DNA of 40,308 nucleotides, taken from an uncultured Oscillospiraceae bacterium. Its GTDB lineage: Bacteria > Bacillota > Clostridia > Oscillospirales > Oscillospiraceae. Position 1 is the stretch's first letter. Each line of letters begins with the position of its first letter. The translations under genes and the position numbers were made by a program. The notes beneath the pieces are model-generated. The model had not been told where the DNA came from. It did no database searches and saw only the letters and a list, made by a program, of their open reading frames with translations. The DNA is taken from NCBI GenBank assembly GCA_910588045.1, contig CAJUPS010000023.1:1-40308 (forward strand), written 5' to 3'. Below are positions 1 to 7,931 of this stretch, piece by piece.

Positions 1-938
1 CCGGCGGCCACGTCCTCGGCCTGGGTGCGCATGTTCTCGATCTTGGCCAGCTCCAGGGTGCCGAACTTCTGGGCCTCGGTCAGGGCGCTGCCGGGAATAT
101 TGGTGTGGACGTGGACCTTGAAGGCCTCGTCGTCCTCCCCGATGACCAGGCTGTCGCCGATACTGTTCAGGTAGTCCCGCAGGGGGGTCAGGTTCACCTC
201 CGGGTCGTCCTTGCGCACGATGAACACGGTGTCGAAGGCGAAGGTGATCTCCTCCGAGGAGAAGACGTTGAAGTCCGCCTTCGTCTGGCGCACGGGCGCC
301 TCCTCCGCGGCCTCCGGCATGGGCTCGCCCCGCAGCGCGGCGAGCATCCCCTCCAGGATGACCAGATACCCCTTGCCCCCGGCGTCCACCACCCCCGCCT
401 TCTTCAGCACGGGGTTCATATCGGTGGTCTGGGCCAGGACCTCGTAGCCCACGCGGATGGCCTCGGCCAGGGCGTACTCCACGTCGTTGTTCTCCCCCGC
501 GGCCTCCCGGGCCCGCTTGGCGGCCAGGCGGGAGACGGTGAGCACCGTGCCCTCGGCGGGCTTCATCACCGCGCCGTAGGCCGCGTCCACCCCCTCCTGG
601 AGGGCGGCGGCCAGCCCGACCGCGTCCGACTCGTCCCGGCCCTTGAGGGACTTGGCCAGCCCACGGAAGAGCAGGGAGAGGATCACGCCGGAGTTCCCCC
701 GGGCGCCCCGGAGGAGCGCACCGGCGGTGATGGAGGCGGCCTGCCCCAGCGGCCGGACGTCGCCCTTCTTCAGCTCGGCTGCGGCCGTGCCGATGGTGAG
801 GCTCATGTTGGTGCCGGTGTCGCCGTCGGGGACGGGGAAGACGTTGAGATCGTTGATCTGCTGCTTTTGCAGCGCGAGCGCGGCGGAGCCGTGGAGGACC
901 ATCCGCTTAAACTGAATACCGTCGATGGAATGAATCAT
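1..938 (-). CDS. fakA: DAK2-domain fatty acid kinase subunit, FakA/YloV-like (partial, C-terminus beyond window)
   Basis: The frame is open from the ATG at 938 to the window edge (312 codons), so the C-terminal part is missing. The start reads MIHSIDGIQFKRMVLHG. The motif VPDGDTGTNM follows, with metal-binding Asp38 and Asp40 typical of the DhaL/DAK2 ATP-binding domain. Further on are GARGNSGVIL and VDAGGKGYL, both hallmarks of this family. In the family FakA phosphorylates fatty acids held by a FakB (DegV-type) protein, feeding exogenous fatty acids into phospholipid synthesis; no FakB is visible here. An AAGGGGG ribosome binding site lies at 951-957. The gene follows the Asp23-family gene by 7 nt, the usual yloU-yloV pairing, so the two are surely cotranscribed. 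The function is inferred from family membership. Confidence 0.9.
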   Translation of the reverse strand, partial: MIHSIDGIQFKRMVLHGSAALALQKQQINDLNVFPVPDGDTGTNMSLTIGTAAAELKKGDVRPLGQAASITAGALLRGARGNSGVILSLLFRGLAKSLKGRDESDAVGLAAALQEGVDAAYGAVMKPAEGTVLTVSRLAAKRAREAAGENNDVEYALAEAIRVGYEVLAQTTDMNPVLKKAGVVDAGGKGYLVILEGMLAALRGEPMPEAAEEAPVRQTKADFNVFSSEEITFAFDTVFIVRKDDPEVNLTPLRDYLNSIGDSLVIGEDDEAFKVHVHTNIPGSALTEAQKFGTLELAKIENMRTQAEDVAA

Positions 939-945
939 TTTGCCG

Positions 946-1311
946 TCATACCCCCTTGGAATTGGACACAACAGAATCCACACAGACGTCCACATTCTTC
1001 ACGGGGATGCCGGTGTACTTGCTGACCTTGTACTGCACCTCGCTCATGATCGAGCGGCAGACGGCGGTGATATTGATGCCGTTCTCGACGACAATATGGA
1101 GGCGGATGGACACGGTGGAATCCTCGTTGTAGATCACCTGGACGCCCTTGCTCATGGCCTCCTTGCGCAGCAGGTGGACCAAGCCGTCCGTCATGGAGCG
1201 GAAGGCCATGCCCTTCACGCCGAAGCAGTTGGTGGCGGCGTTGCCGGTAATGTTCGTAAAGACCGCGTCGCTGATACTGATCGTTCCCTTTTTTCCTTGC
1301 AGCTTTATCAT
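946..1311 (-). CDS. Asp23/Gls24 family envelope stress protein (YloU-like)
   Basis: This 121-residue protein begins MIKLQGKKGTISISDAVFTNI. It carries the family core, including VQVIYNEDSTVSIRLHIVVENGINI and the C-terminal VKNVDVCVDSVV. Asp23/Gls24 proteins are small alkaline-shock or membrane-associated stress proteins, and the YloU branch is almost always found beside fakA/yloV, as here. An upstream in-frame ATG at 1374 is possible, but the ATG at 1311 has a good GAAAGGGTG ribosome binding site and matches the family N-terminus. A promoter at 1376-1404 lies 65 nt upstream. The biochemical role is unknown. Confidence 0.88.
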   Translation of the reverse strand: MIKLQGKKGTISISDAVFTNITGNAATNCFGVKGMAFRSMTDGLVHLLRKEAMSKGVQVIYNEDSTVSIRLHIVVENGINITAVCRSIMSEVQYKVSKYTGIPVKNVDVCVDSVVSNSKGV

Positions 1312-1375
1312 GAAAAAACACCCTTTCAGCGGGAATGCCTGATAGTGGCAATCTGCCCGATATTTGCGATACATG

Positions 1376-1404
1376 ATTATATACTACTTTTCCCGGAATA
1401 ACAA
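1376..1404 (-). promoter_or_regulatory. sigma-A type promoter for the Asp23-fakA operon
   Basis: On the minus strand TTGTTA and a perfect TATAAT are separated by 17 bp (-10 at 1376-1381, -35 at 1399-1404). It points at the Asp23-family gene. Confidence 0.75.
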
Positions 1405-1445
1405 GTAGAAAAAAAGAAATATAGTCGCCGCACTTGAGAATCGGT

Positions 1446-1476
1446 AAAAAAGAGTGCTCCCTGTCAGACGGAGTAC
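1446..1476 (-). terminator. intrinsic terminator overlapping the end of the adenosine deaminase-like gene
   Basis: On the minus strand a 7 bp stem (1470-1476 with 1454-1460, one G-U pair) is followed at once by a run of six T (1446-1451). The stem overlaps the stop codon. It is short but correctly placed at the end of the 1464-4894 operon. Confidence 0.55.
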
Positions 1477-2450
1477 GAATCCGCCCGGCGATCCCTCCGG
1501 TCAATTTTCTCCCTTGCCTTCAGTCCATTTTTCCGGATGTCGTCCAATTCTTCCGCCGACAAGCATCCCGCCTCATACAGCCGCAGGTATTCTTTCGATA
1601 CGTCTGAGTCAAAAATCAAAACATCGTCGGAGTTGATGGTAACATCTACGCCGCTGCGGTAGAGCCGTCCAACGGGATGGCCTGACAGAGAGGGAACCCT
1701 CCCCAACAGTACATTGCTGCTGGGCGTTATATTGAGACGGATATGGTGATCGGCCAAAAAGCGAACCTCCGCTGCGTCGTGAACGGCAGAAATCCCATGC
1801 TGAACCTCATCCAGCTCCAACTCTTCCACAGCCCGCCTCACATCTTCAGCCGTTCCCCACTCGCCGACATGGGCTTTCAGGCGCAGTCCTTCCGCCTTTG
1901 CCCGGCGATAGATGGATTTGAAATTCTCAATCGGCTGCGCCAGCTCGTCTCCATATAGATCAATCGAATAAAACGCCCTGTTCCCCCAGAAGTGGGACAG
2001 GCCTTCCTCCAGATACCCGATGGGGCAGTGCCTCGACAAGCCAATTTGCAGCCTCAGCTCGATGTGGGGAGCAATGTCCCTCTGCGCCGCTGCGAACGAT
2101 CCAACCAGCTCTTCCACATCATTGTGAAAAAATTCCCCCAGGCCCCAGACATCTTCTCCAATTTCCAGCACCGTAACGCCGTCGTCCCGCGCCTGTTGAA
2201 ACGCCGCCCTGATCAAAAGCCTCCTCATCTCCGACGTGTCGAACCGGTCTCCCAGATTCCTACGGTTCCATGCGTGCATCTCATCCATAGATGACAGCGG
2301 ATGTTTGACTGGCTCAATTTCCGCTCCTGTCATTCTGCGCAGATACTGGCGGCTCCCACCCAGCACAAAATGGTTGTGCAGATCCGCCTTGGGAAAAGAT
2401 TTGACGCTCTCCAGATTTCTCTGTTTCAACGCGCCTATGAAATCCCCCAT
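1464..2450 (-). CDS. adenosine deaminase family protein (amidohydrolase)
   Basis: 328 residues. The full metal-site and catalytic set of adenosine/AMP deaminases can be read: KADLHNH (His25, His27), KAHVGEWG (His194 and proton-shuttle Glu197), VQHGIS (His218) and TINSDD (Asp275, Asp276). The usual SxDDP is SDDV here, and the substrate-site segments differ from classical Add, so the substrate may be a modified nucleoside or base rather than adenosine. The ATG at 2450 has a strong GGAAGGGAG site and lies 1 nt after the VanS-like kinase stop, so translation is probably coupled. This makes it the last gene of a regulator-kinase-hydrolase operon. Other ADA-superfamily enzymes, such as aminodeoxyfutalosine or N6-methyl-AMP deaminases, are alternatives. 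The active site is intact. Confidence 0.82.
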   Translation of the reverse strand: MGDFIGALKQRNLESVKSFPKADLHNHFVLGGSRQYLRRMTGAEIEPVKHPLSSMDEMHAWNRRNLGDRFDTSEMRRLLIRAAFQQARDDGVTVLEIGEDVWGLGEFFHNDVEELVGSFAAAQRDIAPHIELRLQIGLSRHCPIGYLEEGLSHFWGNRAFYSIDLYGDELAQPIENFKSIYRRAKAEGLRLKAHVGEWGTAEDVRRAVEELELDEVQHGISAVHDAAEVRFLADHHIRLNITPSSNVLLGRVPSLSGHPVGRLYRSGVDVTINSDDVLIFDSDVSKEYLRLYEAGCLSAEELDDIRKNGLKAREKIDRRDRRADSYSV

Positions 2451-2451
2451 A

Positions 2452-3621
2452 TCACGAGCTCCCTTCCTCTGACGCCGATCCCGTTTCAGTCCTCTCCGGC
2501 CGCTCTTGTTCTCCCGTGGGCAGCGTCACGGTGAAGACCGTCAGGCCGTCCTCGCTCTCCGCTGCAATCGTCCCCTTGTGGAGCGTAACGATCTGCTTCG
2601 CAATGGCGAGGCCCAGCCCGGCCCCGTCGGAGCCGCGCCCCGTATCCAGCCGATAAAACTGCTCAAAGATCCGCCCCAGATTCTCCCTGGGGATCGTCCC
2701 GCCGCAGTTGGACACGGTCACCCTCACGCTCTCCCCGCAGCGCTCGGCCCCCAGGGTGATTTCGGTCCCGTCATAGCTGTAGAGGACCGCATTCCGCAGG
2801 AGATTGTCAAAAACCCGCTGCATCTTGTCCCCGTCGCATTTGAGCAGAAGGTCCTCTCCGGCCGCGAGGCGGCAGGTCAGACGTTTCCTGTCCAAAACCG
2901 GCTGAAACTCATACGCCAGCTGCTCCAGCAGGCGCTTCAGATTGATTTCCCTGTATTGCAGCGTAATCGTGGGCAGGCTGTACCGCGCGATCTCCAGAAA
3001 CTCGTTGATCAGGTCCTCCAGCCGCTCCGCCTTCGCCAGCGCGATGGAGAGGTACTTCTCCCGCAGCTCCTCGGGGAGCTGCCCCTCGTCCCGCAGCAGG
3101 TTCAGACAGCCGATGGCGGAGGCCAGCGGCGTTTTCAAGTCGTGGGCCAGGTACATCACCAGATCGTTCTTTTTCTGTTCGGCCAGGAGCATGTCGCTTT
3201 TCTGCCGGTCAAAGGTATGCTTTGCCAGATTCATTTTCCGCTCGATGGGGAGCAGTTCCGGGGGCAGGGAGATTTCTCCCGGCACATCCTGGAGCAGGGC
3301 GTCCATCCCTCTGCTGATGGACGCGAAGTACCGGGTCAGCCAGCGGAGGTAACCATAGAACAGTCCGGCGAACACCAGCAGGAGGAACAGCAGAATGATG
3401 GCGTCCCTGTGACTGCGGATGGTCCGCTCATAAAACAGGAGCGCCTCGTCGTAGTCCATGCCCAGGATGTTTTGAAAAAGCGCCACCATCCCATTGGTAA
3501 ACCGCCCCCGCAGGAGGACGGCGCACAGGAGGTAGATCACCGCTGCCGCCGCCCCCAGTACGGCGGTGGTGCGGAGAAATACCTTCCTGCGGAACGGGCC
3601 GAAGCAATCCCTATTTTTCAA
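2452..3621 (-). CDS. VanS-like sensor histidine kinase
   Basis: 389 residues if translation starts at the TTG at 3621, which overlaps the regulator gene by 11 nt and has a run of G as ribosome binding site. Two membrane segments (about 17-37 and 74-96) flank a short extracytoplasmic loop. A linker/HAMP-like part follows, then the H-box with LAEQKKNDLVMYLAHDLKTP (phospho-acceptor His160), the N-box (FDNLLRNAVLYS) and the G-box (DGAGLGLAIAK). From memory, the H-box region, the ALLFYERTIRS loop and overall architecture closely resemble VanS of type A vancomycin resistance. No vanH/A/X genes are nearby. It probably senses an envelope signal and phosphorylates the adjacent VanR-like protein. A longer frame extends upstream to 3759, but it lies inside the regulator gene and does not look like protein. 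Confidence 0.88.
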   Translation of the reverse strand: MKNRDCFGPFRRKVFLRTTAVLGAAAAVIYLLCAVLLRGRFTNGMVALFQNILGMDYDEALLFYERTIRSHRDAIILLFLLLVFAGLFYGYLRWLTRYFASISRGMDALLQDVPGEISLPPELLPIERKMNLAKHTFDRQKSDMLLAEQKKNDLVMYLAHDLKTPLASAIGCLNLLRDEGQLPEELREKYLSIALAKAERLEDLINEFLEIARYSLPTITLQYREINLKRLLEQLAYEFQPVLDRKRLTCRLAAGEDLLLKCDGDKMQRVFDNLLRNAVLYSYDGTEITLGAERCGESVRVTVSNCGGTIPRENLGRIFEQFYRLDTGRGSDGAGLGLAIAKQIVTLHKGTIAAESEDGLTVFTVTLPTGEQERPERTETGSASEEGSS

Positions 3622-4312
3622 TGGTGTAGCCAACCCCCCATACCGTTTTGATGAACCGCGGTTTCCGGGCGGGTTCCCCCAGCTTCTCCCGCAGCCGCCC
3701 GATGTGGGCCATGACGGTGTTGTTGTTTTGCAGGAATTTCTCCCCCCATACCGCCTCAAAGAGCTCCTCGGAGGGGACGACGGCCCCCTGCCGCTCGCAG
3801 AGATACCACAGGATGGAAAACTCGATGGGGGTCAGCTGCACCTCCCGCCCGAACAGGGAGCACTTATGGCTGTTCCGGTTGATCACCAGCCCCCGGATGT
3901 CGTATTCGCACGGCGGTTCCTCCTCCGGTCGGGCGGGATGGTTATAGAGCCTGTAGCGCCGCAGCTGGGTCTTGACTCTGGCGACGATCTCCAGGGGATT
4001 GAACGGCTTTGTGATGTAGTCGTCCGCCCCGATGGTGAGTCCCATGATTTTATCTCCGTCCGCCGCCCTGGCCGTGAGCATGATGATGGGGTAAAAGGAC
4101 TTCTCCCGAATCCTCCTGCATATCTGGAAGCCGTCCATATCGGGGAGCATCACATCCAGGATCGCCAGGTCCATTTCGGTGTGCTCGATACAAGACAGGG
4201 CCTCCGCGCCGGTGCAGCACTTGTGAACGGTGTAGCCGTCGTTCATAAGGTAAAGCTCCAGCACGTCGGCCAGCTCTTTTTCGTCATCCACCACTAAGAT
4301 GTGAATCCCCAT
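3611..4312 (-). CDS. VanR-like OmpR/PhoB-family response regulator
   Basis: 233 residues. The receiver domain (1-120) has the acidic pair in LVVDDE, phospho-acceptor Asp53 in LAILDVMLPD and Lys102 in DDYITKPF. The winged-helix output domain (about 130-232) contains LTPIEFSILWYLCE and ends FIKTVWGVGYTIEK. The segments GLTIGADDYITKPF and IKTVWGVGY are nearly identical to what I recall of enterococcal VanR, so subfamily membership is well supported. Its target is unknown; the linked hydrolase gene is the obvious candidate. The ribosome binding site is part of an uninterrupted G10 tract at 4318-4327. The gene lies 48 nt after a GNAT gene on the same strand. Confidence 0.92.
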   Translation of the reverse strand: MGIHILVVDDEKELADVLELYLMNDGYTVHKCCTGAEALSCIEHTEMDLAILDVMLPDMDGFQICRRIREKSFYPIIMLTARAADGDKIMGLTIGADDYITKPFNPLEIVARVKTQLRRYRLYNHPARPEEEPPCEYDIRGLVINRNSHKCSLFGREVQLTPIEFSILWYLCERQGAVVPSEELFEAVWGEKFLQNNNTVMAHIGRLREKLGEPARKPRFIKTVWGVGYTIEK

Positions 4313-4317
4313 GCGAT

Positions 4318-4327
4318 CCCCCCCCCC
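4318..4327 (-). promoter_or_regulatory. G10 homopolymer serving as ribosome binding site of the VanR-like gene
   Basis: Ten consecutive G on the minus strand end 5 nt before the ATG at 4312 and are the only Shine-Dalgarno-like sequence present. Runs of this length are prone to slippage, which would change spacing to the start codon. Confidence 0.6.
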
Positions 4328-4360
4328 TTTTGCAGGCCGCCTCCCCCACGAAAAGACGAC

Positions 4361-4894
4361 CTACTCGTCTGTGCTCAATTTTGCGTATATATAGGTATCC
4401 TTCCAAATCGGCTCCCCGCTTTCATCCCTCCAGAAATACACATTTTTTCTCAGATGGGCCTCCCGCCGGAAGCCCAGCGCTTCCAGCAATCTCCAGGAGT
4501 TCTCGTTAAGGGGGTCGCACTCCGCGTAGATCCTGTGGATCCCGTTTGAAAACGCCCGCTGAATCAGGGCCCTACAGCTCTCCGCCGCGTAGCCATGCCC
4601 CCAATCGTGCCGGTTGAAGACAAACCCGATTTCCAGCGCCTCAAATTCCCGCTTCCCCAGATACACGTTGCCGATCATTTTGTGGGAATCCTTCCGCTCC
4701 ACGGCAACCATTTCCTCGGTTCCGATGCGCCATGCGAGATTGTCCTTTGTCTCCTCCAGGGTCATCGGCCGATAGGGCTCATATTTCACGACTTCCCCAT
4801 CCGACACATACGCAAACAGGTCCTGTAGGTCCTCCTCTTCGTATCTTCTCAGAATCAGCCGTTCCGTCTCCGCTATGATGCGCTTCTTTTCCAT
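4361..4894 (-). CDS. GNAT family N-acetyltransferase (RimJ/RimL-like)
   Basis: About 177 residues from the ATG at 4894 (MEKKRIIAETERLILRRYEEEDL). An ATG ten codons upstream is possible, but an AGGAGGGAG site is well spaced for 4894. The N-terminal TERLILR motif, NRHDWGHGYAAESCRALI (acetyl-CoA binding region) and ECDPLNENSWRLLEALGF (conserved Asn/Ser and GF ending) are typical of RimJ/RimL-type GNATs, which acetylate ribosomal protein N-termini or small-molecule amines. The substrate cannot be read from sequence. It lies 48 nt before the VanR-like gene and may be the first gene of that operon. Confidence 0.85.
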   Translation of the reverse strand: MEKKRIIAETERLILRRYEEEDLQDLFAYVSDGEVVKYEPYRPMTLEETKDNLAWRIGTEEMVAVERKDSHKMIGNVYLGKREFEALEIGFVFNRHDWGHGYAAESCRALIQRAFSNGIHRIYAECDPLNENSWRLLEALGFRREAHLRKNVYFWRDESGEPIWKDTYIYAKLSTDE

Positions 4895-4925
4895 GTGATG
4901 AACTCCCTCCTCTTTTTCCGTCAAG

Positions 4926-4934
4926 AGTATAGCA
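4926..4934 (-). promoter_or_regulatory. candidate extended -10 promoter upstream of the GNAT gene
   Basis: The minus strand reads TGCTATACT, an extended -10 element, about 30 nt before the start. There is no good -35 at 17 bp. Upstream DNA is A/T-tract rich. Confidence 0.4.
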
Positions 4935-5032
4935 AAAAAGTTTTTCCTTTTCCTGCGTTTTCTCTGAGTAATTTCTTAAATTTTTCCTACAGTGGACGTT
5001 CCGCGCCTGCCTCGCCAGACGCGCCCTGGACG

Positions 5033-6301
5033 TCACGAGATGTCCAAAAGCACATGCAAGGAGAACTGCCCGTCCGCTTTTTCCGTCAGCACCGCGCCGC
5101 GATACTTTTCCGCCACGGTCCGGATGTTGTCCATTCCGGTCCCTGCCGGGGGCAGCGGCCCGTCCGGGCAGCTGTTCTCGAACATCAGCAGATAGAAATC
5201 CCCCTGCCGCTTTCCGGCGACGCGGACAAACCCTGTCCCCTGGCAGGCGCGGCAGGCGCTGATGGCGTTGTCCAGCGCGTTGGCGAAGAGCACGCAGAGA
5301 TCGAAGTCGTCGATCCCGCAGGGCCTGGGCAGGACCAGGGATACCTCCGCCGCCAGGTCCTCCGCCAGAGCCAGCTTCTCCCCCAGCAGGATGTCCACCA
5401 CCGGATTGCCGGTCTGATAGGGGAAGGACAGCGCCTCCGAGACCGCCTCCAGCTTTTGCAGGTATGCCCGGCCCTCCTCTGTTTTTCCGCTTCTGAGCAG
5501 ACCGTCCAGGACGGACAGATGATTTTTGACGTCGTGGCGGAAGGCTCGCGTCCGCTCGTAGCGGAGCTGCGCCTCGGCGATGTAGACCTTCTGCGCCCGG
5601 GATGCCTGGGTCAGGGACTGCACCTCCGCCTGGGCCTGAAAGCCCCGGCAGAGCTGGCGGTAGGCGTACAGCGTACACAGCAGCGCCACCAGGCCCATGA
5701 CTTGCAGGAGCAGCAGCGTACTGTGCCTGCCGACCTCCTCCAGAGAAATCGTGGGGGCGAAAACGCTGTAGGCGGTCTGGAGAATATACAGCTCCGCCGT
5801 GAGAAAGAACAGGCCCGGAAAGAGAAGCAGGCCGATGTAGGGGGTCTGGCCGTCCTCCGTCCAGGTCAGGAGCTTCAATACAGCATGGTAACAGCAGATG
5901 CAAAGTCCGAAGAAAAGGGCCTGTGCCGCTATCAGCAGCAGATACAGCAGCGCTCTTCCGATAAAGCGGGGAAAGAGCGCCGCCTCCACGGAGTTGAGGA
6001 TGCCGAAGGAGAGCTGCGGGATGTAAAAGGCCAGCACGGCGGCCAGCCAGGACACGGACCGCCCGTTTCCCATTCCAAAGCGGCTGATGGCATAGAGCGC
6101 AAGCACGCCAACAGCAATGGAGGGGGGTTCGTTGAGGGAAAGCCGGATCGAGACAAGCTGGACAGCGCCCAGGAGGAGAATGTAAGATGCAAAGTACCAC
6201 GGCTTCTGCTTTTTCCCGGTAAGGCGGCTGGCAAAGATTACGTGCATCACCCCCTGCCCCACAATGTGGAGAACGTCCAGCAGCGGGCTGAACCAGTCCA
6301 T
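5033..6301 (-). CDS. AgrC-like GHKL sensor histidine kinase
   Basis: 422 residues. The first ~215 are hydrophobic, with about six or seven membrane segments, followed by a short coiled linker. The dimerisation box is TRAFRHDVKNHL, with phospho-acceptor His256. The ATPase part has LCVLFANALDNAI (N-box) and GTGMDNIRTVAEKYRG (G-box), the GHKL pattern of AgrC/ComD/CitA-type kinases. The ATG at 6301 is 1 nt after the regulator stop, so the two genes are translationally coupled. In the family such kinases read peptide autoinducers through the membrane domain. No agrB or agrD is visible here, so the ligand is unknown. Confidence 0.88.
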   Translation of the reverse strand: MDWFSPLLDVLHIVGQGVMHVIFASRLTGKKQKPWYFASYILLLGAVQLVSIRLSLNEPPSIAVGVLALYAISRFGMGNGRSVSWLAAVLAFYIPQLSFGILNSVEAALFPRFIGRALLYLLLIAAQALFFGLCICCYHAVLKLLTWTEDGQTPYIGLLLFPGLFFLTAELYILQTAYSVFAPTISLEEVGRHSTLLLLQVMGLVALLCTLYAYRQLCRGFQAQAEVQSLTQASRAQKVYIAEAQLRYERTRAFRHDVKNHLSVLDGLLRSGKTEEGRAYLQKLEAVSEALSFPYQTGNPVVDILLGEKLALAEDLAAEVSLVLPRPCGIDDFDLCVLFANALDNAISACRACQGTGFVRVAGKRQGDFYLLMFENSCPDGPLPPAGTGMDNIRTVAEKYRGAVLTEKADGQFSLHVLLDIS

Positions 6302-6302
6302 A

Positions 6303-7046
6303 TCAGAGCTCCCTCCCCTTCATGCAGCGCAAAAGCGCCTGCCGCAGCTCCCGCTCCCGCAGCCGGGAGACGGGCACCGCCTCCCCCCGGGGCAGCATAA
6401 CCCGCCCGGCCTGACACCCGCGCACATAGTCGAGGTTGACCAGATAGCTCCTGTGACATCTGAAAAAGCGGCCGTCCACCCGGCGCTCCAGGTCCTCCAG
6501 CCTCTCGTAGTAGTCGGTCACGGTCCCATCCTGCCGGTGGAGATAGACCTTCCGGCCCAGCACCTCGCAGTACACGATATGGTCGAGGGGAACGGATTCC
6601 CATCCGGTCCCCCGCCGGATCACAAGGTCCGCCCGCTCCTCCAGCCCTCTCAGAACTCTGTCCATCGTCCGCCGAAAGCGGCCGTCCTCCAGGGGCTTGA
6701 GGAGGTAACCGCAGGCGTCCACCTCGAAGGCGTCAAAGACGCATTCTTTCAGCACCGTCACGAAGATCAACCGGCCATGCTCGCCCCGCCTCCGCAGCAG
6801 CCTGGCGGTCTCCATGCCGTCCGGCGGTCCCATCTGGATGTCCAGGAAAATCACGTCAAAGCCGCCGCCGCTCTCCAGCAAGGCGCCGCCCCCGGTGAAG
6901 GAGCGGACAGAGCAGCCGGTGATCCGCCTCTCCTCCAGATACCTGGTCAGACAGCTCTCGATCCTCCGGACCATCAGCGGCTCGTCGTCACAGATTGCAA
7001 ATTTGATGATCTCCGCCACCTCCCCTCCCACGGTGTAGTTTATCAT
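6303..7046 (-). CDS. LytTR-domain response regulator (AgrA/LytR family)
   Basis: 247 residues from the ATG at 7046. The true start is uncertain: homologues usually begin close to IIKFAICDDE, and a GTG at codon 10 is possible. The receiver has FAICDDEP and phospho-acceptor Asp69 in DVIFLDIQMG. The C-terminal LytTR DNA-binding domain (about 145-240) has LEDLERRVDGRFFRCHRSYLVN-type sequence and MLPRGEAVPVSR. LytTR proteins bind pairs of direct repeats upstream of target promoters. It is partnered with the adjacent GHKL kinase. No LytTR target site was identified. Confidence 0.88.
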   Translation of the reverse strand: MINYTVGGEVAEIIKFAICDDEPLMVRRIESCLTRYLEERRITGCSVRSFTGGGALLESGGGFDVIFLDIQMGPPDGMETARLLRRRGEHGRLIFVTVLKECVFDAFEVDACGYLLKPLEDGRFRRTMDRVLRGLEERADLVIRRGTGWESVPLDHIVYCEVLGRKVYLHRQDGTVTDYYERLEDLERRVDGRFFRCHRSYLVNLDYVRGCQAGRVMLPRGEAVPVSRLRERELRQALLRCMKGREL

Positions 7047-7116
7047 GCGCCGGACAGGGAGGCAATCCCGCTGTCACGAAATGCCGCAAAAATGTCATGA
7101 AAGAAGAGGGGCGCGA

Positions 7117-7875
7117 TTAAGGACCCTCCTCCTTTTCGCCGCCGGAGCGGCTCCTGTTCCGATACTGCTTGGGCGTACAGCCCTCGTACTTCTTGAAGAC
7201 GCGGATAAAGTGGCTCTGGGAGCTGAACACCAGGATGGAGCTGATCTCGGCGTAGGTGTAGTCGGAGTAGCGGAGCATATTCCGGGCCGCCTCCATCCGC
7301 TTGCGCACGATGTACTCGGAGATCGGCAGTCCCATCTCCGCCTTGAACACGGTGGAGAGGTAACCGGCGCTCAGGCCCGTGATTTCCGAGAGCGCCCGGA
7401 CCGGGATCTGCTGGTGCAGGTGGTGGTAGATGTAGTCGAGGCAGAGGGACACCGGCTTGGAAAACGCCTTCCTCTTGTCCAGCGCGGCGATCTCCTTGGA
7501 GTAAAAGGCGAACATGTCGTAGTTCAGCGCCCGCAGCGCCTCCATGGTGTCGAGCTCGTCCATCTTCTGTATGTACAGGTCGCTGATGGTAAAGGACCGC
7601 TCTGCGTCCATTCCCGCGTCGATGGCGGCGCGGCTGGCCAGGGTAGCGCTGGCAACGGTGAGATATTTCATATTCCGGATGGGGTCCCGGGAGACCTGGC
7701 CCGGGAGATCCGAGAACAGAATACGGACGTGCTCCTCCGCCGCATGGGCGTTCCCCGCGCGGAGAAGGTCATACTGGTAGGCGTCCTCCGCGGCGGTGTG
7801 GTGACGCCGGTCCTCCTCGCGGCTGATAAACTGCTGATACCGCAGCGCTTTTTCATCAATGAGATGCCGGGGCAT
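7117..7875 (-). CDS. AraC-family regulator with helical N-terminal domain
   Basis: 252 residues. The C-terminal ~100 carry two helix-turn-helix motifs: IPVRALSEITGLSAGYLSTVFK, then YAEISSILVFSSQSHFIRVFKKYEG followed by TPKQYR. The N-terminal half is not a cupin; it is an alpha-helical domain containing DPIRNMKYLTVASATLASRAAI and ERSFTISDLYIQKMDEL. That resembles the domain found before AraC modules in some Firmicutes regulators of surface or sugar-uptake genes. The start has an AGAGGAGGA site. It lies 56 nt after a second AraC gene on the same strand, and both are divergent from the sugar transporter, which makes them candidate regulators of it. Confidence 0.85.
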   Translation of the reverse strand: MPRHLIDEKALRYQQFISREEDRRHHTAAEDAYQYDLLRAGNAHAAEEHVRILFSDLPGQVSRDPIRNMKYLTVASATLASRAAIDAGMDAERSFTISDLYIQKMDELDTMEALRALNYDMFAFYSKEIAALDKRKAFSKPVSLCLDYIYHHLHQQIPVRALSEITGLSAGYLSTVFKAEMGLPISEYIVRKRMEAARNMLRYSDYTYAEISSILVFSSQSHFIRVFKKYEGCTPKQYRNRSRSGGEKEEGP

Positions 7876-7931
7876 ATCAAAATCCTCCTCTTTCTGTTAT
7901 TGTCCCCTCTCAGCCGTTTCAGGCAGGCGGT

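Noticed and set aside
1464..4312. Vancomycin resistance cluster
   Set aside because: Only VanR/VanS-like genes are present; there is no D-Ala-D-Lac or D-Ala-D-Ser ligase, VanH, VanX or VanY gene, so resistance cannot be claimed.
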